Shown here: piece by piece, positions 21,108-27,333 of the stretch | Layout: the number at the start of each line of letters is the position of its first letter | Position numbering within the stretch: the first letter of the stretch is position 1 | Assembly (NCBI GenBank): GCA_049598145.1 | Contig: JBMYNJ010000012.1 | Location: 1 to 27,333 of the forward strand | Direction: 5' to 3' | DNA: 27,333 nucleotides | Source of the DNA: WTJH01 sp049598145 | GTDB taxonomy: Bacteria > Bacteroidota > Bacteroidia > Flavobacteriales > Flavobacteriaceae | Position numbers and translations under genes: made by a program | The notes under the pieces: model-generated | What the model was told of the DNA's origin: nothing | Databases searched by the model: none | The model's input: the letters and a program-made list of their open reading frames with translations, nothing else

Positions 21108-22052
21108 ATGAAAAAAAGGGTGCTGCATATAGATGAAAATCACCCCGCACTCCTCAGAGGATTGGAAGAATTAGGGTTTGAAAATATCCTTGCCTACTCA
21201 GCTTCCCTCCCTGAAATCCAGGAAACTTTAAAAAACTGTCAGGGATTAATCCTGCGCAGTCGAATCCCTGTGGATTCTGAATTACTCACACATGCTCCTG
21301 CTTTAGAATTTATCGGACGGGTAGGCTCCGGTTTGGAAAATATAGACCTAAAAGAAGCTGAAGCTCTTAACATTAGTGTTTTTGCTGCCCCGGAGGGCAA
21401 CCGAAATGCTGTTGGAGAACATGCCTTAGGGATGCTTTTAGGCCTATTGAATAAACTTCCAGCCGGACAGGCTTCAATTGCCCAAGGAAAATGGCTTCGG
21501 GAGGAACATCGCGGCTGGGAACTTAGCAGCCGAACCGTTGGAATTATTGGCTATGGACATGCCGGGAAGAGTTTTGCGAAAAATTTAAGCGGTTTCAATT
21601 GCCGAGTTTTCTGTTACGATATCAAACCCCAATTGGGAGATACTTTTGCAGAGCAAGTATCTATGGAGCATATTTTTGAAAACTGTGATGTCATCAGTTT
21701 CCATTTGCCTCAAGACTCCAGTACCCGATATTTTTGCGATGCAAGCTTTATTCAAAAAATGAAAAATTCCTTTTGGCTTCTCAATACTTCACGAGGATCT
21801 GTAGTGAACACCCAAGCATTGGTTGCAGGGTTGAATCATCAAAAAATTAAAGGAGCTGGTTTGGACGTATTGGAATTTGAATCGGCTTCCTTTGCTTCGA
21901 TCGGGGGAGGCAATCGCCCCCCTGAACTTGATTATTTAGTCACCCACCCACAAGTAAGCTTAAGTCCTCATGTGGCGGGATGGACCTTTGAAAGCCACGA
22001 ACGACTAGCACAAACGATTGTTCAAAAAATTAAAACCCATTATAAACTTTAA
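21108..22052 (+). CDS. D-2-hydroxyacid dehydrogenase (3-phosphoglycerate-dehydrogenase-like)
   Basis: This 314-residue NAD(P)-dependent enzyme interconverts a 2-hydroxyacid and its 2-keto acid. Residues forming the usual triad are present: Arg229 in NTSRGS, Glu256 in DVLEFE and His288 in SPHVAGWT. The nucleotide-binding loop is GYGHAG (148-153) with Asp171 at the end of beta-2 (FCYDI), which favours NAD. The length matches the short SerA-like forms without an ACT domain. The substrate is not readable; genes of this type commonly follow mgtE in flavobacteria. It may be named serA by automatic methods, but serine synthesis is not proven. TTG 21105 precedes the chosen ATG 21108. arsC follows 9 bases later. 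Confidence 0.88.
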   Translation: MKKRVLHIDENHPALLRGLEELGFENILAYSASLPEIQETLKNCQGLILRSRIPVDSELLTHAPALEFIGRVGSGLENIDLKEAEALNISVFAAPEGNRNAVGEHALGMLLGLLNKLPAGQASIAQGKWLREEHRGWELSSRTVGIIGYGHAGKSFAKNLSGFNCRVFCYDIKPQLGDTFAEQVSMEHIFENCDVISFHLPQDSSTRYFCDASFIQKMKNSFWLLNTSRGSVVNTQALVAGLNHQKIKGAGLDVLEFESASFASIGGGNRPPELDYLVTHPQVSLSPHVAGWTFESHERLAQTIVQKIKTHYKL

Positions 22053-22061
22053 TCATTTCTT

Positions 22062-22484
22062 ATGAAAAATATACTCGTGCTTTGTACCGGAAATTCTTGT
22101 AGAAGCCAAATGGCCCACGGCCTGTTAAACTACTATGCCGGCGGACAAGCTCAGGTCTACAGTGCCGGTATTGAAACGCATGGATTGAATCCCAAAGCCG
22201 TTGCTGCAATGGAACGCATTGGCATTGATATCTCTAAACATACCTCCAATCATGTGGACGAATACATGGATATTGACTTCGACTTCATTATCACAGTTTG
22301 CGATCATGCCGCTGAAAACTGTCCGGTTATCCCTTCAAAGAATGCTGTACGGATTCATCAAAATTTCTCAGACCCCTCGAAAATAGAAGATTCTCCCGAG
22401 GTGATTTTAGCTGCCTTTGACCAAACCCGAAATGACATCTCAGATTTTGCTAAAGACTTTGTAAATAAACATATCGTCACTTAA
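22062..22484 (+). CDS. arsC: Arsenate reductase, thioredoxin-coupled (ArsC)
   Basis: This 140-residue low-molecular-weight phosphatase-fold enzyme has the P-loop CTGNSCRS (Cys8, Arg14; CX5R) and two more Cys, Cys80 and Cys87, in VCDHAAENCP. These match the Cys10/82/89 triad of the Staphylococcus aureus pI258 ArsC, which separates it from tyrosine phosphatases of the same fold. It would reduce arsenate to arsenite using thioredoxin. No arsR, arsB or acr3 gene is adjacent in the window. It follows the dehydrogenase after 9 bases, probably in the same transcript, and its stop overlaps the convergent aspartate kinase gene by 8 bases. Confidence 0.9.
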   Translation: MKNILVLCTGNSCRSQMAHGLLNYYAGGQAQVYSAGIETHGLNPKAVAAMERIGIDISKHTSNHVDEYMDIDFDFIITVCDHAAENCPVIPSKNAVRIHQNFSDPSKIEDSPEVILAAFDQTRNDISDFAKDFVNKHIVT

Positions 22485-23736
22485 GTCCCATTACGAATTG
22501 AGCAGTTTCTGGTGTTTTTTGTTCCAGTAAAACCTCTCCACCACGACCTTTGATGTAGGCTATGGCATCGTCGTTGTAATGGCGGATGGTATAAAGCCAG
22601 ACATCTTCGTGAACTTCAACTTTGAATGAGGTTCTCAATTGCTGAACGAGTTCTTCCAGTCGATCGTATTTGTTATAAACGCAAACCGAAAAACTGATCG
22701 CCGAATTCTGGATCAGTTCTACTCGCATTTGAGTTTGATGCAAAAGTTTAAATATTTCGCTGATGTTATCTTCTACTATAAAAGAAAAGTCGATCGTTGA
22801 CAGGTGCAATAAGGTTTGATTTTTCTTTTGAATATAGCACGGAACCATAGGCTCTAAAACATGACCCCTTCCAACAACTGTTCCTGGAGCTTGCGGATCT
22901 TTAAAAGATTTTACAAACAAAGGAATCTCTTTTCGTTGCAAAGGCTGGAGCGTCTTGGGGTGGATAACCGAAGCTCCGTAATAGGCCAATTCTATAGCTT
23001 CTCGATAAGAGATGGTTTCTAAGAGAGTGGTGGACTTAAAAACTCTGGGGTCTCCATTCATTACTCCGGGGACATCCTTCCAGATGGTTACCTCGGAGGC
23101 GTTTAAGGAATAACCGAAAATTGCAGCGGAATAATCCGATCCCTCTCGTCCGAGTGTCGTCGTAAAATTATTGGAATCGCTTCCAATAAATCCCTGCGTG
23201 ATGGTGACCCTATCTTTCTTGACCACAGTTCTAATTTTTTGTTGGGTAGCGTCCCAATCTAAATGAGCATTTCGATAATAGTCATCCGTTTTCACACAGC
23301 TGCGTGCATCCAGCCACTCCACTGGCACCCCTAAAGAATCGAGATACCACGTGACAATGGATGTGGATAAAAGTTCTCCAAAAGAAACGATTTGGTCATA
23401 AATAAAGCTATAGTTAGGAGACTTACTACGCTCCAAGAGGGTCGTTAATTCCTCAAAAATTCCTTGAAGTTTTCTTAAATATGCTGGCGCTTGATCGTCA
23501 AACAATTCTTCCACCGTCTGAATGTGATTTTCACGAATCGATTGGATTAAAGGCGAAACACTTTGATCCGGATTAAAATGGGCTTCCACCACCGCTTCCA
23601 TGGCATTGGTGGTTTTTCCCATGGCAGAAATCACGACCACTACTCCGGTTTCGGGATAGCGTTGAAGAATAGACGTTAAATTTTGAATCCCTTGAGCATC
23701 TTTTACGGATGCTCCCCCAAATTTGAATATTTTCAT
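22477..23736 (-). CDS. Aspartate kinase (monofunctional)
   Basis: This 419-residue enzyme phosphorylates aspartate, the first step toward Lys, Met and Thr. The kinase core (about 1-285) has FKFGGASV, VVISAMGKTTN, DARSCVKTDDYY, FIGSDSNNFTTTLGREGSDYSAA, WKDVPGVMNGDPR and IHPKTLQPL. The C-terminal part (about 300-419) is an ACT-type regulatory region (VEDNISEIFKLLHQTQMRVELIQNSAISFSV). No homoserine-dehydrogenase domain is fused. Its ATG overlaps the TGA of the GNAT gene (ATGA), so it is coupled to it. The pathway-specific isozyme (Lys- or Thr-sensitive) cannot be decided by eye, so I leave the symbol blank. Confidence 0.94.
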   Translation of the reverse strand: MKIFKFGGASVKDAQGIQNLTSILQRYPETGVVVVISAMGKTTNAMEAVVEAHFNPDQSVSPLIQSIRENHIQTVEELFDDQAPAYLRKLQGIFEELTTLLERSKSPNYSFIYDQIVSFGELLSTSIVTWYLDSLGVPVEWLDARSCVKTDDYYRNAHLDWDATQQKIRTVVKKDRVTITQGFIGSDSNNFTTTLGREGSDYSAAIFGYSLNASEVTIWKDVPGVMNGDPRVFKSTTLLETISYREAIELAYYGASVIHPKTLQPLQRKEIPLFVKSFKDPQAPGTVVGRGHVLEPMVPCYIQKKNQTLLHLSTIDFSFIVEDNISEIFKLLHQTQMRVELIQNSAISFSVCVYNKYDRLEELVQQLRTSFKVEVHEDVWLYTIRHYNDDAIAYIKGRGGEVLLEQKTPETAQFVMGLK

Positions 23737-24215
23737 GGGTTTTGCTTTAAATAGTTTTGCATGGCTGCTTCATCCATTTGAACAGTACACCAGTCTTCTA
23801 ATACTTTAGCCCCGCTTTTTTGGTAAAACTCTACCGCAGAAGTATTCCAGTCTAAAACGACCCATTCTACTCGTCTTAAATTTCGTGCAGCTGCAATTTC
23901 AATAAACTTTCGATAGAGTGCTGTTCCAATTCCTTTTCCTTTGTGTGCTTCATTTACAATTAAATCTTCCAAATGGAGCGTAGGTCCTTTCCAGGTCGAA
24001 AATCGCGGATAAAAAAGAGCCATTCCCACTACATCGTTCTCAAGGGTAGCAACCCAACACTCAAATAAAGGACGTGCTCCAAACCCCAAAGACTCAATAT
24101 CTTGTTTAGAAACCTTTACAGCATCGGGTTCACGCTCAAAAGTAGCAAGCTCTTGAATGAGCTCTAAAATAGACGGCGCATCCTTTAATTCAGCTTTACG
24201 AATACTAAAAGCCAT
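23733..24215 (-). CDS. GNAT-family N-acetyltransferase
   Basis: The product has 160 residues from ATG 24215 (MAFSIRKAELKDAP). It shows the GNAT pattern: strand SIRKAE, helix SILELIQELATFE, LEDLIVNEAHKGKGIGTAL for motif A with the acetyl-CoA loop KGKGIG, then VVLDWNTSAVEFYQKSGA for motif B. The shape resembles small diamine/amino-acid acetyltransferases (SSAT-like); the substrate is unknown. The frame continues upstream to 24509 without a typical N-terminus and would overlap the alpha/beta hydrolase gene, so I reject that extension. A promoter with TTG and TACTTTTG (24226-24233) supports ATG 24215. The aspartate kinase start overlaps its stop. Confidence 0.88.
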   Translation of the reverse strand: MAFSIRKAELKDAPSILELIQELATFEREPDAVKVSKQDIESLGFGARPLFECWVATLENDVVGMALFYPRFSTWKGPTLHLEDLIVNEAHKGKGIGTALYRKFIEIAAARNLRRVEWVVLDWNTSAVEFYQKSGAKVLEDWCTVQMDEAAMQNYLKQNP

Positions 24216-24225
24216 GTTTTTAGGG

Positions 24226-24257
24226 CAAAAGTACATTATTCCCTCTTGCGAAAGCAA
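24226..24257 (-). promoter_or_regulatory. Promoter of the GNAT-aspartate kinase pair
   Basis: On the minus strand there is TTG (24257-24255), 21 bases, then TACTTTTG (24233-24226), matching the -33/-7 layout of Bacteroidota promoters. The expected start is near 24221, giving a leader of only about 6 bases before ATG 24215. Confidence 0.6.
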
Positions 24258-24297
24258 CCCTCCAAGATTTATCACAACTCCACGGGAGCTTGTGAAA

Positions 24298-25074
24298 TTA
24301 CTGCTGAAAAAACTGGTTGACCCGATCAAAAAACAAATGGGGTTGCTCTGCGTGCAGCCAATGCAAGGCGTTAGGAATATATTTGATAATCGCTTGGGAA
24401 AAATGTTGGTGAATTTGTGAGTGATCAGATGGAAGTATGTAGTTGGATTGTTCACCGCCCAAAAATAAGATTGGAGTATCGGAACGAAAGGTCTCCGGGA
24501 GGGCTTCACTTACCCAAGAACTTGCCTGACAAAGTACATCAATATTTAACCGAAGTCCCAGACGTTTGTCTTCTTTTCGATGAATATTTTTCATTAAAAA
24601 CATGCGTATTCCCGGATCCGTGATCCTCAAACGCAACTGCTCCTCAACTGCCTGACGATTCTCTAGGATATTAAAATCCAGTGCAGCTAGGGTAGCCAAG
24701 ATATCTTGATGATGTGGAGGGTAGGCTCTTGGAGCAATATCGGCCACAACACATTTGTCAACACTTGAAGAATGTGCACAAACCCAATACATCAGAGTTT
24801 TCCCTCCCATAGAATGCCCAATAATCGAGTAATTTTCCAGTTGATGTTCCTCAATATAGGCTTGAAGATCGGCAGCCATTAGAGCATACGAAAATTCATT
24901 CGACCAAAAAGAACGGCCGTGGTTGCGCTGATCGATTAAATGCACCCGATACCCCGAATCTGCCCATTTTCGCCCCAAGGTCTTCCAATTGTCGGACATT
25001 CCCAAAAAACCGTGAAGAATCAGAAGGTCTGGCCCTTGACCATCTAAAATTTTGCTGTGAAGAAGAGGTTTCAT
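24298..25074 (-). CDS. Alpha/beta hydrolase (YbfF-like esterase)
   Basis: This 258-residue enzyme has an alpha/beta-hydrolase fold. LLILHGFLGMSDNWKTLG carries the oxyanion HGF, DQRNHGRS follows beta-4, and the nucleophile Ser88 lies in GHSMGGK. The acidic residue is probably in the C-terminal half (near GGEQSNYI/PSD). The catalytic His is His238 in ALHWLHAEQP. The HGFLG, RNHGRS and LHWLHAE blocks resemble YbfF-type acyl-CoA or small ester hydrolases; the substrate is unknown. Its ATG overlaps the pdxJ stop by 4 bases (25071-25074), so it is coupled to pdxJ. 82 bases separate it from the next gene. Confidence 0.9.
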   Translation of the reverse strand: MKPLLHSKILDGQGPDLLILHGFLGMSDNWKTLGRKWADSGYRVHLIDQRNHGRSFWSNEFSYALMAADLQAYIEEHQLENYSIIGHSMGGKTLMYWVCAHSSSVDKCVVADIAPRAYPPHHQDILATLAALDFNILENRQAVEEQLRLRITDPGIRMFLMKNIHRKEDKRLGLRLNIDVLCQASSWVSEALPETFRSDTPILFLGGEQSNYILPSDHSQIHQHFSQAIIKYIPNALHWLHAEQPHLFFDRVNQFFQQ

Positions 25075-25784
25075 TGTAGGCGATGGATATACATCGGAAT
25101 CACATTTTCAAAACCTAAATACAAACTTTCACAAATTAGGGCATGTCCGATAGAAACTTCCAACAAATCGGGAATTTGCTGGGTAAAAAAGGCAATATTT
25201 TCTAGATTCAGATCGTGTCCCGCGTTTAATCCTATGGATAATTCCTGTGCTTTTTTAGCTGCCGTAACATAAGGGGCAATAGCGGCCTCCGGATTCTCAT
25301 TGTATTGTTTAGCATAGGCCTCCGTGTAGAGCTCTACTCGGTCGGTTCCGGTATCTAAAGCGGCACTAATCATTTCCGGGTCAGGGTCTACAAAAATGGA
25401 TGTGCGAATGTCTTTTTGTTTAAAAATGGAAATAATCTCACGCAAATAGCTTTGTTCGCTAATTGTATTCCAACCAGCGTTGGAAGTAATGGCATCGGGC
25501 GCGTCAGGTACCAAAGTAACCTGTGTAGGAACTACCTCCAACACCAAGTCCATAAAAGCTTTAGAAGGATTTCCTTCCACATTAAACTCAGTGGAAACTA
25601 CCTGGGGTAATTGATGGACATCCGTATAGCGAATGTGGCGTTCATCGGGTCGTGGGTGAACAGTAATTCCTTGAGCACCATATCTTTGAAGGTCGATGGC
25701 AACCTGAAGAAGATCGGGCTGATTTCCTCCTCGAGCATTTCTTAGGGTTGCAACTTTGTTGATGTTAATACTGAGTTGTGTCAT
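25071..25784 (-). CDS. pdxJ: Pyridoxine 5'-phosphate synthase
   Basis: The enzyme condenses 1-deoxyxylulose 5-phosphate with 3-amino-2-oxopropyl phosphate to make pyridoxine 5'-phosphate (DXP-dependent vitamin B6 route). The product has 237 residues from ATG 25784. Blocks seen: LSININKVATLRNARGG (start with conserved Asn and Arg), DLQRYGAQGITVHPRPDERHI, EFNVEGNPS, QVTLVPDAPDAITSNAGW, VDPDPEMI, ELYTEAYA, GLNAGHDLNLENI and EVSIGHALI. Five extra residues upstream start at a TTG (25799) inside the predicted promoter and are unlikely to be used. The hydrolase start overlaps its stop. Confidence 0.95.
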   Translation of the reverse strand: MTQLSININKVATLRNARGGNQPDLLQVAIDLQRYGAQGITVHPRPDERHIRYTDVHQLPQVVSTEFNVEGNPSKAFMDLVLEVVPTQVTLVPDAPDAITSNAGWNTISEQSYLREIISIFKQKDIRTSIFVDPDPEMISAALDTGTDRVELYTEAYAKQYNENPEAAIAPYVTAAKKAQELSIGLNAGHDLNLENIAFFTQQIPDLLEVSIGHALICESLYLGFENVIPMYIHRLQ

Positions 25785-25796
25785 CTCTTTTTTTGG

Positions 25797-25804
25797 CAAA
25801 AGTA
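25797..25804 (-). promoter_or_regulatory. Promoter -7 element of pdxJ
   Basis: Minus strand 25804-25797 reads TACTTTTG, a perfect TAnnTTTG. The expected start gives a leader of about 8 bases to ATG 25784. No clear -33 TTG is present. Confidence 0.5.
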
Positions 25805-25851
25805 GGACTTATTCTTCTTTTGCTCCATAGAATGAGTTGGGATTAAAAATG

Positions 25852-25859
25852 TAATTTTG
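25852..25859 (+). promoter_or_regulatory. Promoter -7 element of nadK
   Basis: TAATTTTG matches TAnnTTTG and lies 46 bases before the ATG at 25906, in the divergent region with pdxJ. Confidence 0.45.
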
Positions 25860-25905
25860 TTAAACTGTTTTATTCTTTAGGGTTAAGCGGTTTTAGTTTC
25901 GATAT

Positions 25906-26790
25906 ATGAAAATTGCTCTCTTTAGTGCTTATGATACGCCAGTAACAGTGGACTATGCCCACCAGATCATTGAATATTTAAAGGATCAAGGGCACGAATT
26001 TGTGATCGACCAACGACTGAAACCTCATTTAACTCCCGATCAACAAGAGGGTTATCGCTTTTTTAACAGTAAACATCCGCTTCAATCGGAATTGGATTGT
26101 ATATTTTCTGTGGGAGGGGACGGAACCCTCCTCCGATCGATCCCCTTTGTGGGTGATAGCGGGGTGCCGATCCTGGGAATCAATACCGGAACCTTAGGCT
26201 TTTTAACCAGTTTGCAAAAAGAATCTTTAACCGATGGGCTAAACGATTTCTTTGAAGGACGCTATCGCATTATCCATAGAAGTTTACTTAAGATCGAAAC
26301 TGAACCCGGAATTGAGGGCATTACCGAATTTGCCTATGCCCTGAACGAAATGGTCGTGTATCGAAAAAATACAACCTCCATGCTCAATATTCAAACCAAG
26401 ATCAATGGCGAGAAATTAACCACCTATTGGGCCGATGGACTTATTATATCCACTGCTACTGGCTCCACCGGATATTCCCTTAGTAGCGGGGGGCCCGTAC
26501 TTACTCCTCAAAGCAAAAATTTTGTGTTGAACCCCATTGCCCCACACAATATTACTATGCGCCCATTAATTGTTCCAGACGATTGCACAATAGAACTTGA
26601 AGTTCAGGGAAGAGCCAAAAATCATTTATTGACCTTAGACGCACGTTTGGTCAATATTCAAAACGGCCACAAGATCTTTGTTAAAAAAGCACCTTTCGAA
26701 ATCCAAACTATCGAACTACAAAACACTCATTTTTTCTCCACTTTACGCAATAAACTCTTTTGGGGATTAGACACCCGAAATACACAATAA
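25906..26790 (+). CDS. nadK: NAD kinase
   Basis: This 294-residue cytosolic enzyme phosphorylates NAD to NADP. Blocks in order: SVGGDGTLLRSIP (catalytic Asp72 in GGDGT), GVPILGINTGTLGFLT, ALNEMVVYR (NE motif) and STATGSTGYSLSSGGP with the conserved TGSTGYSLS loop, then the C-terminal beta region with LIVPDDCTIEL. It is followed after 62 bases by a DUF6089/PorG-like gene, a common flavobacterial order. A -7 element lies upstream at 25852. Confidence 0.97.
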   Translation: MKIALFSAYDTPVTVDYAHQIIEYLKDQGHEFVIDQRLKPHLTPDQQEGYRFFNSKHPLQSELDCIFSVGGDGTLLRSIPFVGDSGVPILGINTGTLGFLTSLQKESLTDGLNDFFEGRYRIIHRSLLKIETEPGIEGITEFAYALNEMVVYRKNTTSMLNIQTKINGEKLTTYWADGLIISTATGSTGYSLSSGGPVLTPQSKNFVLNPIAPHNITMRPLIVPDDCTIELEVQGRAKNHLLTLDARLVNIQNGHKIFVKKAPFEIQTIELQNTHFFSTLRNKLFWGLDTRNTQ

Positions 26791-26841
26791 ATTAGGCTGA
26801 AATCTGTTGTTAAGTTACCCCTCACTGCACCCCATAGTGTC

Positions 26842-26846
26842 GGAGG
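26842..26846 (+). promoter_or_regulatory. Shine-Dalgarno-like site of the DUF6089/PorG-like gene
   Basis: GGAGG lies 6 bases before ATG 26853. A full Shine-Dalgarno match is uncommon in Bacteroidota, where most of this window's genes have none, and it fixes the start. Confidence 0.6.
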
Positions 26847-26852
26847 TAAATA

Positions 26853-27333
26853 ATGTTGAGATTTAAACGAACATATCTTCTTGTTTTCCTTTCGTTTGGC
26901 CTGTCCAAATGCTACGGACAATATCACGAAATTGGTGGATTTTTGGGGTCCAGCACTTATATTGGAGATGTGGGAAATACGGCTTATTTAGTCCCGGGCA
27001 GCTACGCGGTGGGATTGGTGTATAAATGGAATCTCACCACCCGCTATTCGCTGCGGGCTAATATTATCCAAGCGAATCTTAAAAATGCAGATTACGCCTC
27101 CTCAGAACTCGGACGCTTTTGGCGGAACTATAAAGTTGACAATTCGATTCAAGAATTCAGTGCAGGAATAGAATTTAATTTCTTGGATTTCAATCTGCAT
27201 ACGGAGCAAATGAACTTCAGCCCTTATCTATTTTTGGGCTTAAGTTATTTCCGTTACCAACTGCAATACCATCAAAACCCGGGAGGAAGTGTCCCAACAG
27301 GTATGCGAGCCATTCCAGAATTAGTGGACTACG
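26853..27333 (+). CDS. DUF6089/PorG-like outer-membrane protein, partial
   Basis: The frame is open from ATG 26853 to the right edge (160 codons), so the 3' end is missing. A signal peptide (about 1-22, ending KCYGQ) is followed by YHEIGGFLGSSTYIGDVGN, a pattern typical of DUF6089 proteins with the G-x-x-x-YIGD start. Alternating strands follow: YAVGLVYKWNLTTRYSLRA, EFSAGIEFNFLDFN and FSPYLFLGLSYFRY, as in an eight-stranded outer-membrane barrel. P. gingivalis PorG, a T9SS outer-membrane component, belongs to this type, and its gene lies before uppS and bamA; here nadK precedes it. The T9SS-sorted protease in this window makes that role plausible. The exact assignment (PorG or a relative) cannot be settled from a partial gene. 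Confidence 0.75.
   Translation, partial: MLRFKRTYLLVFLSFGLSKCYGQYHEIGGFLGSSTYIGDVGNTAYLVPGSYAVGLVYKWNLTTRYSLRANIIQANLKNADYASSELGRFWRNYKVDNSIQEFSAGIEFNFLDFNLHTEQMNFSPYLFLGLSYFRYQLQYHQNPGGSVPTGMRAIPELVDY

Noticed and set aside
24216..24509. Long N-terminal extension of the GNAT gene
   Set aside because: It overlaps the alpha/beta hydrolase gene in another frame, has no GNAT-like sequence, and the promoter at 24226-24257 lies inside it.
1..27333. CRISPR array, prophage, insertion sequence or known defence island
   Set aside because: No regularly spaced repeats, transposase, integrase, capsid or known defence genes were seen on either strand.

Overview
The window looks like a chromosomal segment of a member of the Bacteroidota, most likely a flavobacterium. 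The reasons are: a secreted metalloprotease with a type IX secretion (T9SS) C-terminal sorting domain; a TonB-dependent receptor with an N-terminal carboxypeptidase-regulatory-like domain; DUF4286 and DUF6089/PorG-type genes in their usual Bacteroidota neighbourhoods (serS-DUF4286-ksgA-mgtE and nadK-DUF6089); and repeated matches to the Bacteroidota -7 promoter element TAnnTTTG a short distance before start codons. There is a 10-base run of N at 15726-15735, so this is a draft assembly. No stretch longer than about 300 bases lacks a gene.

Layout. 1-3882 (minus): an outer-membrane uptake operon made of a small His/Cys-rich protein, a surface-type lipoprotein, a ZnuD-like TonB-dependent receptor and a YhhN-family membrane protein cut by the left edge; I infer a metal substrate. 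3883-4150 is a regulatory region with a perfect 9+9 inverted repeat and a duplicated promoter-like segment, followed by a small secreted ankyrin-type protein (plus). 4594-6306 (minus): etfB-etfA, with a 27-bp palindrome in the divergent control region shared with a methyltransferase gene. 7104-8983: a two-repeat secreted protein of unknown role and a polysaccharide-deacetylase lipoprotein. 9035-9441 (minus): an intact tRNA-Leu(CAA) gene preceded, with a 1-base gap, by a small GIY-YIG nuclease gene, which is in turn preceded by a second copy of the tRNA's first 24 bases. I read this as a 320-bp nuclease cassette inserted at a tRNA gene, and it is the most unusual item here.

9535-11802 (plus): prs, rplY and pth (PRPP synthesis, ribosomal protein L25, peptidyl-tRNA hydrolase). 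11806-16328 (minus): the T9SS metalloprotease and a translationally coupled lipoprotein that share an Fn3-like module. 16414-22484 (plus): ribF, serS, DUF4286, ksgA, mgtE, a 2-hydroxyacid dehydrogenase and a thioredoxin-type arsenate reductase, tightly packed with several overlaps. 22477-25784 (minus): pdxJ, an alpha/beta hydrolase, a GNAT acetyltransferase and aspartate kinase. 25906-27333 (plus): nadK and the start of a DUF6089/PorG-like outer-membrane protein gene cut by the right edge.

Most of the window is ordinary core metabolism and translation. The accessory-looking parts are the uptake operon, the tRNA/GIY-YIG cassette and the protease/lipoprotein pair. All functional calls come from reading motifs and gene order by eye; no database search was run.
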